Source: an uncultured Roseovarius sp.
Lineage (GTDB): Bacteria > Pseudomonadota > Alphaproteobacteria > Rhodobacterales > Rhodobacteraceae
Reading direction: 5' to 3'
DNA length: 64,000 bases
Assembly: GCA_947496175.1 (NCBI GenBank)
Contig: CANMBU010000001.1
Span: forward strand, 186,001-250,000
This document shows, piece after piece, positions 32,382-40,649 of the stretch; position 1 is the stretch's first letter, and the number at the start of each line of letters is the position of its first letter. A program made the translations under genes and the position numbers. The notes beneath the pieces were generated by a model that saw nothing but the letters and a program-made list of their open reading frames with translations, was not told the origin of the DNA and made no database searches.

Positions 32382-33620
32382 ATGAGTAGTGCGCAGTCAA
32401 AAACCGAATCCAGCCCGATCACGGCGTGTACCATTAGCCGTGACGTGCAGGAATTCGATCTTCTAATTGAAGATATGGAAGCGATTTTGGGTGAAAGCTG
32501 GGGGGATCTGGGGTTTTCCGAGGCGCTTGCCTTTTTCAATCAGCCAGATGCCGAGGCGCTTGAATTCGTCGCACTGGCCATTGACGAAAGCGACGAAGAT
32601 GATCTGAGTGTTCTCGGCGAAATCATCTCGCTGGCCAGCGCGCGCGGTATCAAAGTCATTCTTATCGCCGAGGACGTCAGCCCGGCGTCACTGCACCATC
32701 TGTTGCGCCAGGGGGCCGATGAATTCGTCCCCTACCCTTTGCCTGAAAATGAATTGGAAGCAGCCATTGAACGTTTGCGTCAACGCAAACAAGCTGCCGC
32801 TAATATGGCGAATGCTGTCTTTGCCGGTGACAATGCCCCGGCAGATGGTGTTGTGCTTGCCACGCAAGCTTTGGCTGGCGGCGCCGGTGGGACAACACTT
32901 GCCGTAAATCTCGCCTGGGAGTTGGCCACTGTCGAAAAGGAAAACGGGCCACGCGTCTGCCTGATCGATCTCGGTTTGCAGACCGGCTCTGCCGCGACCT
33001 ATCTCGATCTGCCCCGGCGTGACGTCGTCTATGAAATGTGGACAGACACCGAGTCTATGGATGAAGACATGTTCAAACAGGCGCTTGTCTCGTTTGAGGA
33101 AAAGCTTTGGGTTCTAACCGCCCCTGCCGACATTCTTCCACTTGATATGATCACACCGGAGGACGTGCAAAAGGTTGTCGATTTCGCGCGCGCGAAATTT
33201 GACTACGTTATCATTGATATGCCTAACACGTTGGTGCAGTGGACCGAGACCGTTCTCAACGCCGCCCAGATTTACTTCACGACGCTCGAACTGGATATGC
33301 GGTCTGCGCAGAATGCGCTGCGCCTCAAGCGCGCGTTGAAATCCGAAGAACTGCCAATTGAAAAACTGCGGTTTTGCTTAAACCGTGCTCCCAAGTTCAC
33401 TGACCTCAGCGGCAAAAGCCGCATCAAACGGATGGCCGAGGGGCTGGAGATCAGCATCGAAGTGCATCTGCCGGACGGTGGCAAACAAGTTATGCAGGCC
33501 GGAGACCACGGTCAGCCACTTGCCATAGCTGCAGCCAAAAACCCGCTGCGCAAGGAAATCGCCAAACTCGCACACTCATTGCATGAGATCGGCAAGACCG
33601 ATGCCGAGGAAGCCGCGTAA
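32382..33620 (+). CDS. cpaE: CpaE-type localisation ATPase with degenerate Walker A
   Basis: A 412-residue protein with an N-terminal receiver-like domain (about 20-135, IKVILIAEDVSPASLHHLLR) and a MinD/ParA-like domain. The deviant Walker A of this family is KGGxGKTT; here residues 165-172 read AGGAGGTT, so both the signature Lys and the P-loop Lys are gone. Later motifs are kept (CLIDLGLQTGS, FDYVIIDMPN). In Caulobacter CpaE places the pilus at the pole. Here ATP hydrolysis is doubtful, and the protein may act as a scaffold. The ATG at 32382 is chosen because upstream sequence is not family-like; its ribosome site is weak. Confidence 0.9.
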   Translation: MSSAQSKTESSPITACTISRDVQEFDLLIEDMEAILGESWGDLGFSEALAFFNQPDAEALEFVALAIDESDEDDLSVLGEIISLASARGIKVILIAEDVSPASLHHLLRQGADEFVPYPLPENELEAAIERLRQRKQAAANMANAVFAGDNAPADGVVLATQALAGGAGGTTLAVNLAWELATVEKENGPRVCLIDLGLQTGSAATYLDLPRRDVVYEMWTDTESMDEDMFKQALVSFEEKLWVLTAPADILPLDMITPEDVQKVVDFARAKFDYVIIDMPNTLVQWTETVLNAAQIYFTTLELDMRSAQNALRLKRALKSEELPIEKLRFCLNRAPKFTDLSGKSRIKRMAEGLEISIEVHLPDGGKQVMQAGDHGQPLAIAAAKNPLRKEIAKLAHSLHEIGKTDAEEAA

Positions 33621-33634
33621 AAGGACCAACTTAA

Positions 33635-35086
33635 ATGTTTTCGCGTTACAAGAAACCAGATGATCCGGCCAATGCGGCCAAGGCCAACAAAGCCGCACCC
33701 GCAGATGCCCCAAAAACCGTACCAGTCAACGAAGCGCCGAAATCCTCGTCGCTTCGCAAACCTTTACCGGCAGCTCAGGTGCCAGATGCGCCGCAGGACA
33801 AGGAACGCAAGCGCAAAGAGCGACTGGGCGAGATCAAGATTGAGCTGCATCGCTCACTTTTGGATAACCTCAACCTCGGCGCGCTCGAAGGGGCCAGCGA
33901 AGCAGACCTGCGCTCGGAGATCAGCTCGATTGCCGGCGAAGCTCTGGAAGAACGCAATATCGTTCTCAACCGCGAAGATCGCACGACCCTGACGCAGGAA
34001 CTTTATGACGAGGTCCGCGGGCTTGGACCGCTTGAACCTTTGCTCAAGGACGAAACGGTCAACGATATTCTGGTCAACGGCCCCCAACAGGTGTTTGTGG
34101 AACGCGCCGGTAAACTGGAGCTGACCGACACGACGTTTAAAGATGAAAAGCACCTACTGCGCATCATCGACAAAATTGTTTCGGCCGTGGGTCGGCGTGT
34201 CGATGAATCCAACCCATATGTGGACGCCCGTTTGCAGGATGGCTCGCGTTTCAACGCCATGGTGCCACCCATCGCGGTGGATGGCTCGCTCGTCTCGATT
34301 CGGAAATTCAAAAAGGACAAGCTGGGCATCGATGACCTGGTGAATTTCGGCGCCTTCTCCGAAGAGATGGCCGCCTATCTCCAGGCCGCTGTGGCAACCC
34401 GCCTCAATGTGATCGTCTCGGGCGGTACGGGTTCGGGTAAAACAACCACACTCAACGCTCTGAGTTCGTTCATTGACAATGCCGAACGCATCCTGACCAT
34501 CGAGGATACGGCGGAACTTCAGCTGCAACAGACCCATGTGGGCCGGATGGAAAGCCGCCCCCCCAACGTGGAAGGCAAAGGCGAGGTTAGCCCGCGCGAC
34601 TGTCTGAAAAACGCGCTTCGGATGCGTCCTGACCGGATCATCGTGGGCGAGACGCGGGGCGAGGAAGTCATCGACATGTTGCAGGCCATGAACACCGGCC
34701 ACGACGGATCAATGACCACAATACACGCCAACAACCCGCGTGATGGCATCAGCCGTCTGGAAAACATGGTCGCCATGGCCGGGATCGAAATGCCGCTGAA
34801 AGCGGTGCGCTCTCAGATCGCCTCGGCTGTGAACCTTCTCGTCCAGGCCAGCCGTCTTCAGGATGGCTCGCGTCGGATGACCTCGATCACGGAAATCACC
34901 GGTATGGAAGGCGACGTCATTTCCATGCAGGAAATCTTTCGATTTCAACGCGTTGGCTTGACTGCTGACAACAAAATCATGGGCCACTTCACCGGCACCG
35001 GTGTGCGGTCCAACTTTTCCGAACGGTTCCGCTTGTGGGGGTACGACCTCCCGCCAAGCATCTACGAACCCATCGCCGCGGAGTAA
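33635..35086 (+). CDS. cpaF: Tad secretion ATPase CpaF (TadA)
   Basis: A 483-residue secretion ATPase that powers Flp pilus assembly and retraction from the cytoplasmic side. It has a variable Ala/Pro-rich N-terminus, the N-terminal helical domain (about 65-200), Walker A GGTGSGKT at 263-270, the Asp box region [12 protein letters not shown], Walker [16 protein letters not shown] and the His box [14 protein letters not shown]. All catalytic motifs are intact. It lies 14 bases after cpaE and 5 bases before tadB. Confidence 0.97.
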   Translation: MFSRYKKPDDPANAAKANKAAPADAPKTVPVNEAPKSSSLRKPLPAAQVPDAPQDKERKRKERLGEIKIELHRSLLDNLNLGALEGASEADLRSEISSIAGEALEERNIVLNREDRTTLTQELYDEVRGLGPLEPLLKDETVNDILVNGPQQVFVERAGKLELTDTTFKDEKHLLRIIDKIVSAVGRRVDESNPYVDARLQDGSRFNAMVPPIAVDGSLVSIRKFKKDKLGIDDLVNFGAFSEEMAAYLQAAVATRLNVIVSGGTGSGKTTTLNALSSFIDNAERILTIEDTAELQLQQTHVGRMESRPPNVEGKGEVSPRDCLKNALRMRPDRIIVGETRGEEVIDMLQAMNTGHDGSMTTIHANNPRDGISRLENMVAMAGIEMPLKAVRSQIASAVNLLVQASRLQDGSRRMTSITEITGMEGDVISMQEIFRFQRVGLTADNKIMGHFTGTGVRSNFSERFRLWGYDLPPSIYEPIAAE

Positions 35087-35091
35087 CGGGC

Positions 35092-36060
35092 ATGTCTATC
35101 AGTGCAGAACCAATTATTTATGGTCTGATCTTTATCGGTGTTCTGGTTCTTGTCGAGGGCCTTTACCTGACCGTTTTTGGCCGATCGATCAGCCTCAACA
35201 ACCGGGTCAACCGGCGACTAGAGATGCTCGACAAGAGCGGCAACCGCGAAGAGGTTATGGAAAAGCTGCGCAAGGAGATGGAACAACATCTCAAAGCGCG
35301 GAAAATCCCGCTTTATTCGATCCTATCGAACAAGGCGCAGAAAGCGGCAATTGCCTTTACACCAAAACAACTGGTCTTTCTGATGATTGGTCTGAGCTTT
35401 TTGGCGTTTGTCGGTCTTTCCGTCGGCACCGCAACACCGTTTGCAGTGCGCGTCGTCGTCTCAGCCGCGATGGGCGTCGGAGGCGTCTTTACCTGGATCA
35501 ACATGAAAGCCAACAAACGCATGGCTTTGCTGGAGGAGCAGCTGCCTGATGCCATCGAATTGATGGTACGAAGCTTGCGTGTGGGCCATCCGTTTTCGTC
35601 AGCAATTGCAATTGTTTCAGACGAGGTTGCAGACCCATTGGCGACCGAATTCGGCGTGATCGCGGACGAGGCTGCCTATGGTCGTGACATGGGTGAAGCC
35701 CTAAAGGACATGGCAGAGCGCATCGACATGCAGGATTTGCGCTTTCTTGCAGTGGCCGTGACCATCCAACAGCAATCAGGTGGTAACCTCGCTGAAATCC
35801 TGGATGGCCTGGCCAAGGTGATCCGAGCGCGCTTCCGTCTGTTTCGCCGGGTCAAGGCCATTACGGCTGAGGCGAAATGGTCTGGTAAGTTCCTCTCGGG
35901 TTTCCCCATTCTGGCCCTCATCGGGATCCAGCTTATCAAGCCGGACTACTATGATGAGGCGATGGAGCACCCTTACTTTATCCCGGCATGTTTAATTGTG
36001 GGCGCATTCTTGATCACGAACCTGATCGTGATGCGCGCACTTGTGAACATCAAAGTGTGA
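35092..36060 (+). CDS. tadB: Tad platform protein TadB
   Basis: A 322-residue inner-membrane protein of the GspF/T2SSF family: one helix at the N-terminus (about 8-27), two central helices (about 90-135), a cytoplasmic T2SSF domain with LPDAIELMVRSLRVGHPF and DMAERIDMQDLRFLAVAVTIQQQSGGNLAEIL, and a C-terminal helix pair. It couples the CpaF motor to the growing pilus. The start at 35092 is six bases past the cpaF stop. Confidence 0.96.
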   Translation: MSISAEPIIYGLIFIGVLVLVEGLYLTVFGRSISLNNRVNRRLEMLDKSGNREEVMEKLRKEMEQHLKARKIPLYSILSNKAQKAAIAFTPKQLVFLMIGLSFLAFVGLSVGTATPFAVRVVVSAAMGVGGVFTWINMKANKRMALLEEQLPDAIELMVRSLRVGHPFSSAIAIVSDEVADPLATEFGVIADEAAYGRDMGEALKDMAERIDMQDLRFLAVAVTIQQQSGGNLAEILDGLAKVIRARFRLFRRVKAITAEAKWSGKFLSGFPILALIGIQLIKPDYYDEAMEHPYFIPACLIVGAFLITNLIVMRALVNIKV

Positions 36061-36072
36061 GGGAGCAGGGAA

Positions 36073-37059
36073 ATGATTGACAGCTTGATGCAAACAGCGA
36101 CCGACGCGCTTGGTCCGTTCGGCCCGCTCATCGCGGTTGGCACTCTGGGTCTTATTCTGGTGCTGCTCACCATCCCAATTCTTATTCGGGAATCCAAAGA
36201 CCCGCTTGATAAAATCAAAAAAGCATCGCGCTCAGGTGTTGAGCCCGAGGCTGAGAAAAAACGTCTGCGGACAGGACGCCGCAATGAGAAGCTGGACAAA
36301 TACGCCAACTTCCTTGAACCGAAGGATGAAAAGTCGCTGAGCCAAATTCGCCTGACGCTGATGCAGGCGGGCTACCGTGATCGTGATGCAATCCGGTATT
36401 ACCATTTCGCGCAATTTGCCTTTGGTATCGGTTTCCTGATCCTTGGCGTTCTCTACTTTGTGCTATTTGTCGCCGGAAACGACGACACAACAACGCAACA
36501 GACCATTCTCTATATCCTTGGTCCGGGTGGCGCAGGGTATCTTTTCCCCAAGTATTGGGTCACCAAACGCCTGCAACAGCGGCAAGAGGAAATCACCGAC
36601 GGATTTCCGGACAGCCTTGATATGATGCTGACATGTGTCGAAGCCGGTCAGTCATTGGACCAGTCGATCATTCGCGTTGCCAACGAAATCAGGGTGTCCT
36701 ACCCCGCGCTGGCTGATGAGTACGAAATCGTTGCACATCAGATCAAAGCCGGTCGGGATAAACCCTCGGTGCTCAACGAAATGGCCGAGCGCTGTGGCGT
36801 GATGGACATCTCAAGCTTTGTGACAGTTCTTGTCCAATCGCAAAGCTTTGGTACGTCTGTGGCTGACGCACTTCGGGTCTATGCCGCGGAAATGCGTGAC
36901 AAACGGGTCATGCGCGCGGAAGAAAAAGCCAACCAGCTGCCAACAAAGATGACATTGGCCACAATGATGCTTACGGTTCCTCCATTGCTAATCATTCTGG
37001 TTGGCCCCTCGGTACTGGGTATCATGGAACTGTTCGCAATGGGCACAGGGGTCAATTGA
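36073..37059 (+). CDS. tadC: Tad platform protein TadC
   Basis: A 328-residue paralogue of TadB with the same T2SSF fold: N-terminal helix (about 17-36), two central helices (about 112-160), the LDMMLTCVEAGQSLDQSIIRVANE block and a C-terminal membrane helix. TadB and TadC together form the inner-membrane platform. A GGGAGCAGG ribosome site lies before the ATG, 12 bases after tadB. Confidence 0.96.
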   Translation: MIDSLMQTATDALGPFGPLIAVGTLGLILVLLTIPILIRESKDPLDKIKKASRSGVEPEAEKKRLRTGRRNEKLDKYANFLEPKDEKSLSQIRLTLMQAGYRDRDAIRYYHFAQFAFGIGFLILGVLYFVLFVAGNDDTTTQQTILYILGPGGAGYLFPKYWVTKRLQQRQEEITDGFPDSLDMMLTCVEAGQSLDQSIIRVANEIRVSYPALADEYEIVAHQIKAGRDKPSVLNEMAERCGVMDISSFVTVLVQSQSFGTSVADALRVYAAEMRDKRVMRAEEKANQLPTKMTLATMMLTVPPLLIILVGPSVLGIMELFAMGTGVN

Positions 37060-37078
37060 CAAAAACAAGTGAGGCTAC

Positions 37079-37648
37079 ATGGCACGGGCAGGTGCTTGGC
37101 TTTTAATATCTCTCGCTCTGGCTGCTGGCTGCAGCCAGAGCGTTTCGCGTGAAGACGACAACCCCTTTGCGCCAGGCGTGGCACGTAACGAGGCAGCGGT
37201 AGACGGAATTGTCGTAGGCAATCGTCTTTTGGACGCAGGTCAATATGAGCTCGCCATTGACGCCTTCAACCGCGCCGCTGTGGAGGAGGGGTTGAGCGCC
37301 GACGTTCTGGCCGGTTTAGGGGCAGCCAACCTCGGACTGGGACGGCTTGGAACGGCCGAAAAGGTTTTGCGTGAAGCGCTGGAAAAGGACGAAAGAAGTC
37401 CTGAAATCTGGAACAATTTGGGCGTTTTGCTTCTTGAAAAAGGTAAAAATGCCGAAGCAGTACAGCACTTTAAGCGTGCTTTTGCCCTCGACAATGGCGA
37501 AAGTGACGCAATTCGCGACAATTTGCGGTTAGTTCTCGCAAAAACCGAAAACCCGACTTATAATCCGGACGAAGAAAAACAAAAACAAGACTATAAACTG
37601 GTGCGGCGCGGAGGCAGCGACTATTTGATCCGCAAAACACCGGAATGA
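37079..37648 (+). CDS. tadD: TadD-type TPR lipoprotein 1
   Basis: A 189-residue lipoprotein (lipobox LAAGC, Cys18) with at least three TPR units at about residues 55-155 (GQYELAIDAFNRAAVEEG, GRLGTAEKVLREALEKD, GKNAEAVQHFKRAFALD). The C-terminus is charged. TadD in other systems is an outer-membrane-linked pilotin for secretin assembly; this role is inferred. It lies 19 bases after tadC. Confidence 0.9.
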   Translation: MARAGAWLLISLALAAGCSQSVSREDDNPFAPGVARNEAAVDGIVVGNRLLDAGQYELAIDAFNRAAVEEGLSADVLAGLGAANLGLGRLGTAEKVLREALEKDERSPEIWNNLGVLLLEKGKNAEAVQHFKRAFALDNGESDAIRDNLRLVLAKTENPTYNPDEEKQKQDYKLVRRGGSDYLIRKTPE

Positions 37649-37675
37649 GGCGAAGGCAGTAAAAGGACGCAAAAA

Positions 37676-38530
37676 ATGCGCCATCCCATCTTTGTAGGCA
37701 TCTGTGTTGCAGGTGCTTTTGTACTCTCCGCATGCGATCAACAGTCTACTTCTGATGTCGAACGCGCGCTTTCTGATATCAATGTTGTGGATGAAACCAA
37801 TCTAAATGAGGTGATGCTGAACGTGGCTGACCCCAACGAAGGGGTTGAGTATTTTCAACGCACGCTTGCGAGCAATCCTGACAGGGTCGATATCCAACGC
37901 GGCCTGGCAAAATCACTGGTACGCGCAAAGCGCAACACAGAAGCTGTTGCTGCTTGGAAGCGTGTGAGCGAGCACAAGGATGCCACCAATGATGATCGGG
38001 TGGATTATGCAGATGCTCTTATCCGCAACAATGATTGGGAACGCGCTGACCAGGTGCTGGACGCAGTTCCACCGACATTTGAGACTTTCAAACGCTACCG
38101 CCTTGAGGCGATGGTCGCAGACAGCAATCAGGATTGGAAAAAGGCCGACAGCTTTTACGAAACAGCGGTGGGCCTGACAACAAAACCAGCCAGTGTTATG
38201 AACAACTGGGGTTACTCCAAGCTGACACGCGGCGATTACGAGGGAGCAGAACGGCTCTTTGCCGACGCCATCAAGCAAGACAACTCGATCTTCACCGCCA
38301 AGAACAACTTGATCCTGGCCCGTGGCGCTCAAAAGAAATACTCATTGCCAGTGCTGCAAACCTCGCAAGTTGAACGCGCGCAACTGCTGTATACGCTGGG
38401 GCTTTCGGCCATCAAACAAGGCGATACCAATATTGGTCGTGGCTTGATGCGTGATGCGATTGACACCCATCCACAGCATTTCGAGGCGGCTGTTCGCAGC
38501 TTGCGTGCGCTGGAAGAAGATGCCAGCTAA
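37676..38530 (+). CDS. TadD-type TPR lipoprotein 2
   Basis: A 284-residue lipoprotein (lipobox LSAC, Cys20) with TPR-like helices across most of its length, among them PNEGVEYFQRTLASNP, NDWERADQVLDAVP, QDWKKADSFYETAVG and GDYEGAERLFADAIKQ. It follows the first TPR lipoprotein by 27 bases. Two TPR lipoproteins in series are seen in other Rhodobacterales Tad loci; they may hold different parts of the secretin or the OmpA-type lipoprotein. Confidence 0.88.
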   Translation: MRHPIFVGICVAGAFVLSACDQQSTSDVERALSDINVVDETNLNEVMLNVADPNEGVEYFQRTLASNPDRVDIQRGLAKSLVRAKRNTEAVAAWKRVSEHKDATNDDRVDYADALIRNNDWERADQVLDAVPPTFETFKRYRLEAMVADSNQDWKKADSFYETAVGLTTKPASVMNNWGYSKLTRGDYEGAERLFADAIKQDNSIFTAKNNLILARGAQKKYSLPVLQTSQVERAQLLYTLGLSAIKQGDTNIGRGLMRDAIDTHPQHFEAAVRSLRALEEDAS

Positions 38531-38554
38531 CGCAAAGTAAGCGAGACCTTTCAG

Positions 38555-39088
38555 ATGCAGATCGACGCGGTTCAGGCCACTCTTTTCGCGCTCTTTGCCG
38601 TGCCGCTCTGCATCCTGACATTCTATGTCGACATGAAATATAAACGGATTACCAACCTCACTGTTTGGGCCGTTTTTTTAGTCTTTGTAATTATTGGATT
38701 TTTCACACTTCCCTTCACCGATTTTCTGTGGCGTTTTGCGCATTATGGAGCCGCTTTCGCTTATGGCTTCGTTCTCTGGATGGCGCGGCAGATGGGGGCT
38801 GGCGATGTCAAGTTTATGGCCGCTGCTGCGCCCTATGTGCACCCCGGTGATATCGTGACTGTGCTGTTCATCCTCGCAGCCGCGTGTTTCGGCTCTGCCT
38901 TGGCGGTTCTCGGGGTTTACAAATCTCCTCTGACCAAGCTTGCGCCCGACTGGGCCAGCTGGGCTGCGAAAAACCCCAAGAACACAGACTCCGTCGGCAA
39001 GGGCCAAAAATTCACGATACCTTTCGGAACGGCACTTGGTTTGACCTTGGCCTGTTACCTGGTCATGGGGGCGATCTGGGGTCAGTAG
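38555..39088 (+). CDS. cpaA: Prepilin peptidase of the Tad system (CpaA/TadV)
   Basis: A 177-residue A24 aspartic peptidase that removes the Flp leader at the inner membrane. Both catalytic aspartates are visible: Asp26 in FYVDMKYKRITN and Asp84 in the GxGD motif GAGDVKFM. About six membrane helices. The N-terminal methylase part of large type IV prepilin peptidases is absent, as expected for TadV. It is the last recognised Tad assembly gene before the AAA ATPase. Confidence 0.94.
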   Translation: MQIDAVQATLFALFAVPLCILTFYVDMKYKRITNLTVWAVFLVFVIIGFFTLPFTDFLWRFAHYGAAFAYGFVLWMARQMGAGDVKFMAAAAPYVHPGDIVTVLFILAAACFGSALAVLGVYKSPLTKLAPDWASWAAKNPKNTDSVGKGQKFTIPFGTALGLTLACYLVMGAIWGQ

Positions 39089-39220
39089 ATCCTTTAGGCG
39101 TTTGCCCCAGCCCTGCCCGGGCATCACCATAATTTCAGCAAGTTTGGATGGCACAGTCTGTTTATGCTTCGCCCCTTTTGCGGGCGTTTTTGTGGTGCAG
39201 GTAAGAGACGGGCCAAACCG

Positions 39221-40531
39221 ATGAATATGCAAACAACAACTGGCGTTCAGCCTCCTCCCCCTCCGGTTGGACTGCGCGACATGCAGCTTCCGATCGTGAT
39301 GATGCGGGATATTCTGATCAAAACGATGTTCCGCAAGAACGTGGACACCGCCACGGAAGTTGCCGAAAACATCTGTTTGCCCCGTGCCGTCACACAAGAA
39401 TTGATCGACATGGCCCGCGAACAACGTCTGTTGGAGGCAACCGGTACGCTCAATGCCAACTCTGGCAACGAAATGGGATACCAGTTGACCGATGCCGGCA
39501 AGGCCCGCGCGCTGGACGCACTCGCGCAGTCAGAGTACTTCGGCGCGATGCCCGTACCACTCTCGGTTTACCGCGAGCAGGTCAAACGACAATCCATCCG
39601 CGACATTCAGATTTCACGCGACGAGTTGACCGGTGCCATGGGGCATCTCGTTCTGCCAAACGACTTGCTGGATCAGCTTGGACCTGCGGTATCGGCCGGT
39701 CGTTCGGTTCTGATGTACGGCCCTCCGGGCAATGGTAAATCCTCAATCTCAAACGGTATTCGCGATGCGATGGGCGATAAGATCTACATTCCACGCGCCA
39801 TCGAGTATTCCGGCCAGGTGATCACGGTTTATGACCCGATTGTTCACTCTTCGGCAGAGGTCGAAGTTGACGATCCTAACTCACTACGCCGGTCGCGCTC
39901 TTTCGACACACGTTACGTGCGCTGCGAACGACCCACAGTGATCACCGGTGGTGAGCTCTCACTCAGCATGCTTGACCTTGTCTACAATCCAACCGCGCGG
40001 ACTTATCAGGCGCCTTTGCAGCTCAAGTCGAGCGGCGGCATCTTCATCGTGGACGACCTTGGTCGTCAGCAGGAACCGCCTCAGGCACTGGTGAACCGCT
40101 GGATTGTTCCATTGGAGGAATCCAAAGACATCCTCGCCCTGCAATCGGGTGAGAAATTTGAAGTACCGTTCGACACTTTGGTGATTTTCTCCACCAACTT
40201 CCACCCGAATGAAATCTTTGACCAAGCGGCCCTGCGCAGGATCTTCTTTAAGATCAAGATCGACGGTCCAAGCCAGCAGGACTTCCTGAAAATCTTTGCC
40301 ATGGTCGCCAAGAAGCGCAAAATGCCGCTGGACGAAGAGGCATTGTTGCATCTGCTCAAGGTGAAATACCCGACCATCAACAACATTTATTCGAACTACC
40401 AGCCGATCTTCCTGATCGACCAGATGATTTCGATCTGCGAATTCGAAGGTCTGGAATACCAGATGACCCCCGAACTGGTGGACCGCGCCTGGGCGAACAT
40501 GTTTGTGAAAGAAGAAAAGATCGTAAAGTAA
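39221..40531 (+). CDS. AAA-type ATPase at the end of the Tad locus
   Basis: A 436-residue cytoplasmic protein: a short Gln/Pro-rich start, a winged-helix-like region (about 25-110), and an AAA core with Walker A GPPGNGKS at 167-174 and Walker B GIFIVDDLGRQQ near 270, followed by TLVIFSTNFHP as sensor 1 and a RRIFFKIKIDGP stretch. The lid ends at the C-terminus. It resembles chaperone-type AAA proteins. No function is known to me. Its place 132 bases after cpaA, before a terminator, suggests a role in the pilus system. The ATG at 39221 follows GAGACGGG. Confidence 0.82.
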   Translation: MNMQTTTGVQPPPPPVGLRDMQLPIVMMRDILIKTMFRKNVDTATEVAENICLPRAVTQELIDMAREQRLLEATGTLNANSGNEMGYQLTDAGKARALDALAQSEYFGAMPVPLSVYREQVKRQSIRDIQISRDELTGAMGHLVLPNDLLDQLGPAVSAGRSVLMYGPPGNGKSSISNGIRDAMGDKIYIPRAIEYSGQVITVYDPIVHSSAEVEVDDPNSLRRSRSFDTRYVRCERPTVITGGELSLSMLDLVYNPTARTYQAPLQLKSSGGIFIVDDLGRQQEPPQALVNRWIVPLEESKDILALQSGEKFEVPFDTLVIFSTNFHPNEIFDQAALRRIFFKIKIDGPSQQDFLKIFAMVAKKRKMPLDEEALLHLLKVKYPTINNIYSNYQPIFLIDQMISICEFEGLEYQMTPELVDRAWANMFVKEEKIVK

Positions 40532-40569
40532 TCCATCGCACCCTGGCCTGCCCTGGGGTAGCGAATGTT

Positions 40570-40599
40570 AAAAGCTCCGGATTTTTCCGGAGCTTTTTT
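40570..40599 (+). terminator. Intrinsic terminator closing the Tad block
   Basis: AAAAGCTCCGG pairs perfectly with CCGGAGCTTTT around ATTTTT and runs into further Ts. It ends transcription before the helicase gene at 40650. Confidence 0.92.
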
Positions 40600-40649
40600 C
40601 ATATCAGGTCGGGGTGGTCCCTTTCGGCGGTTTGACCTAACTCTGGGAC

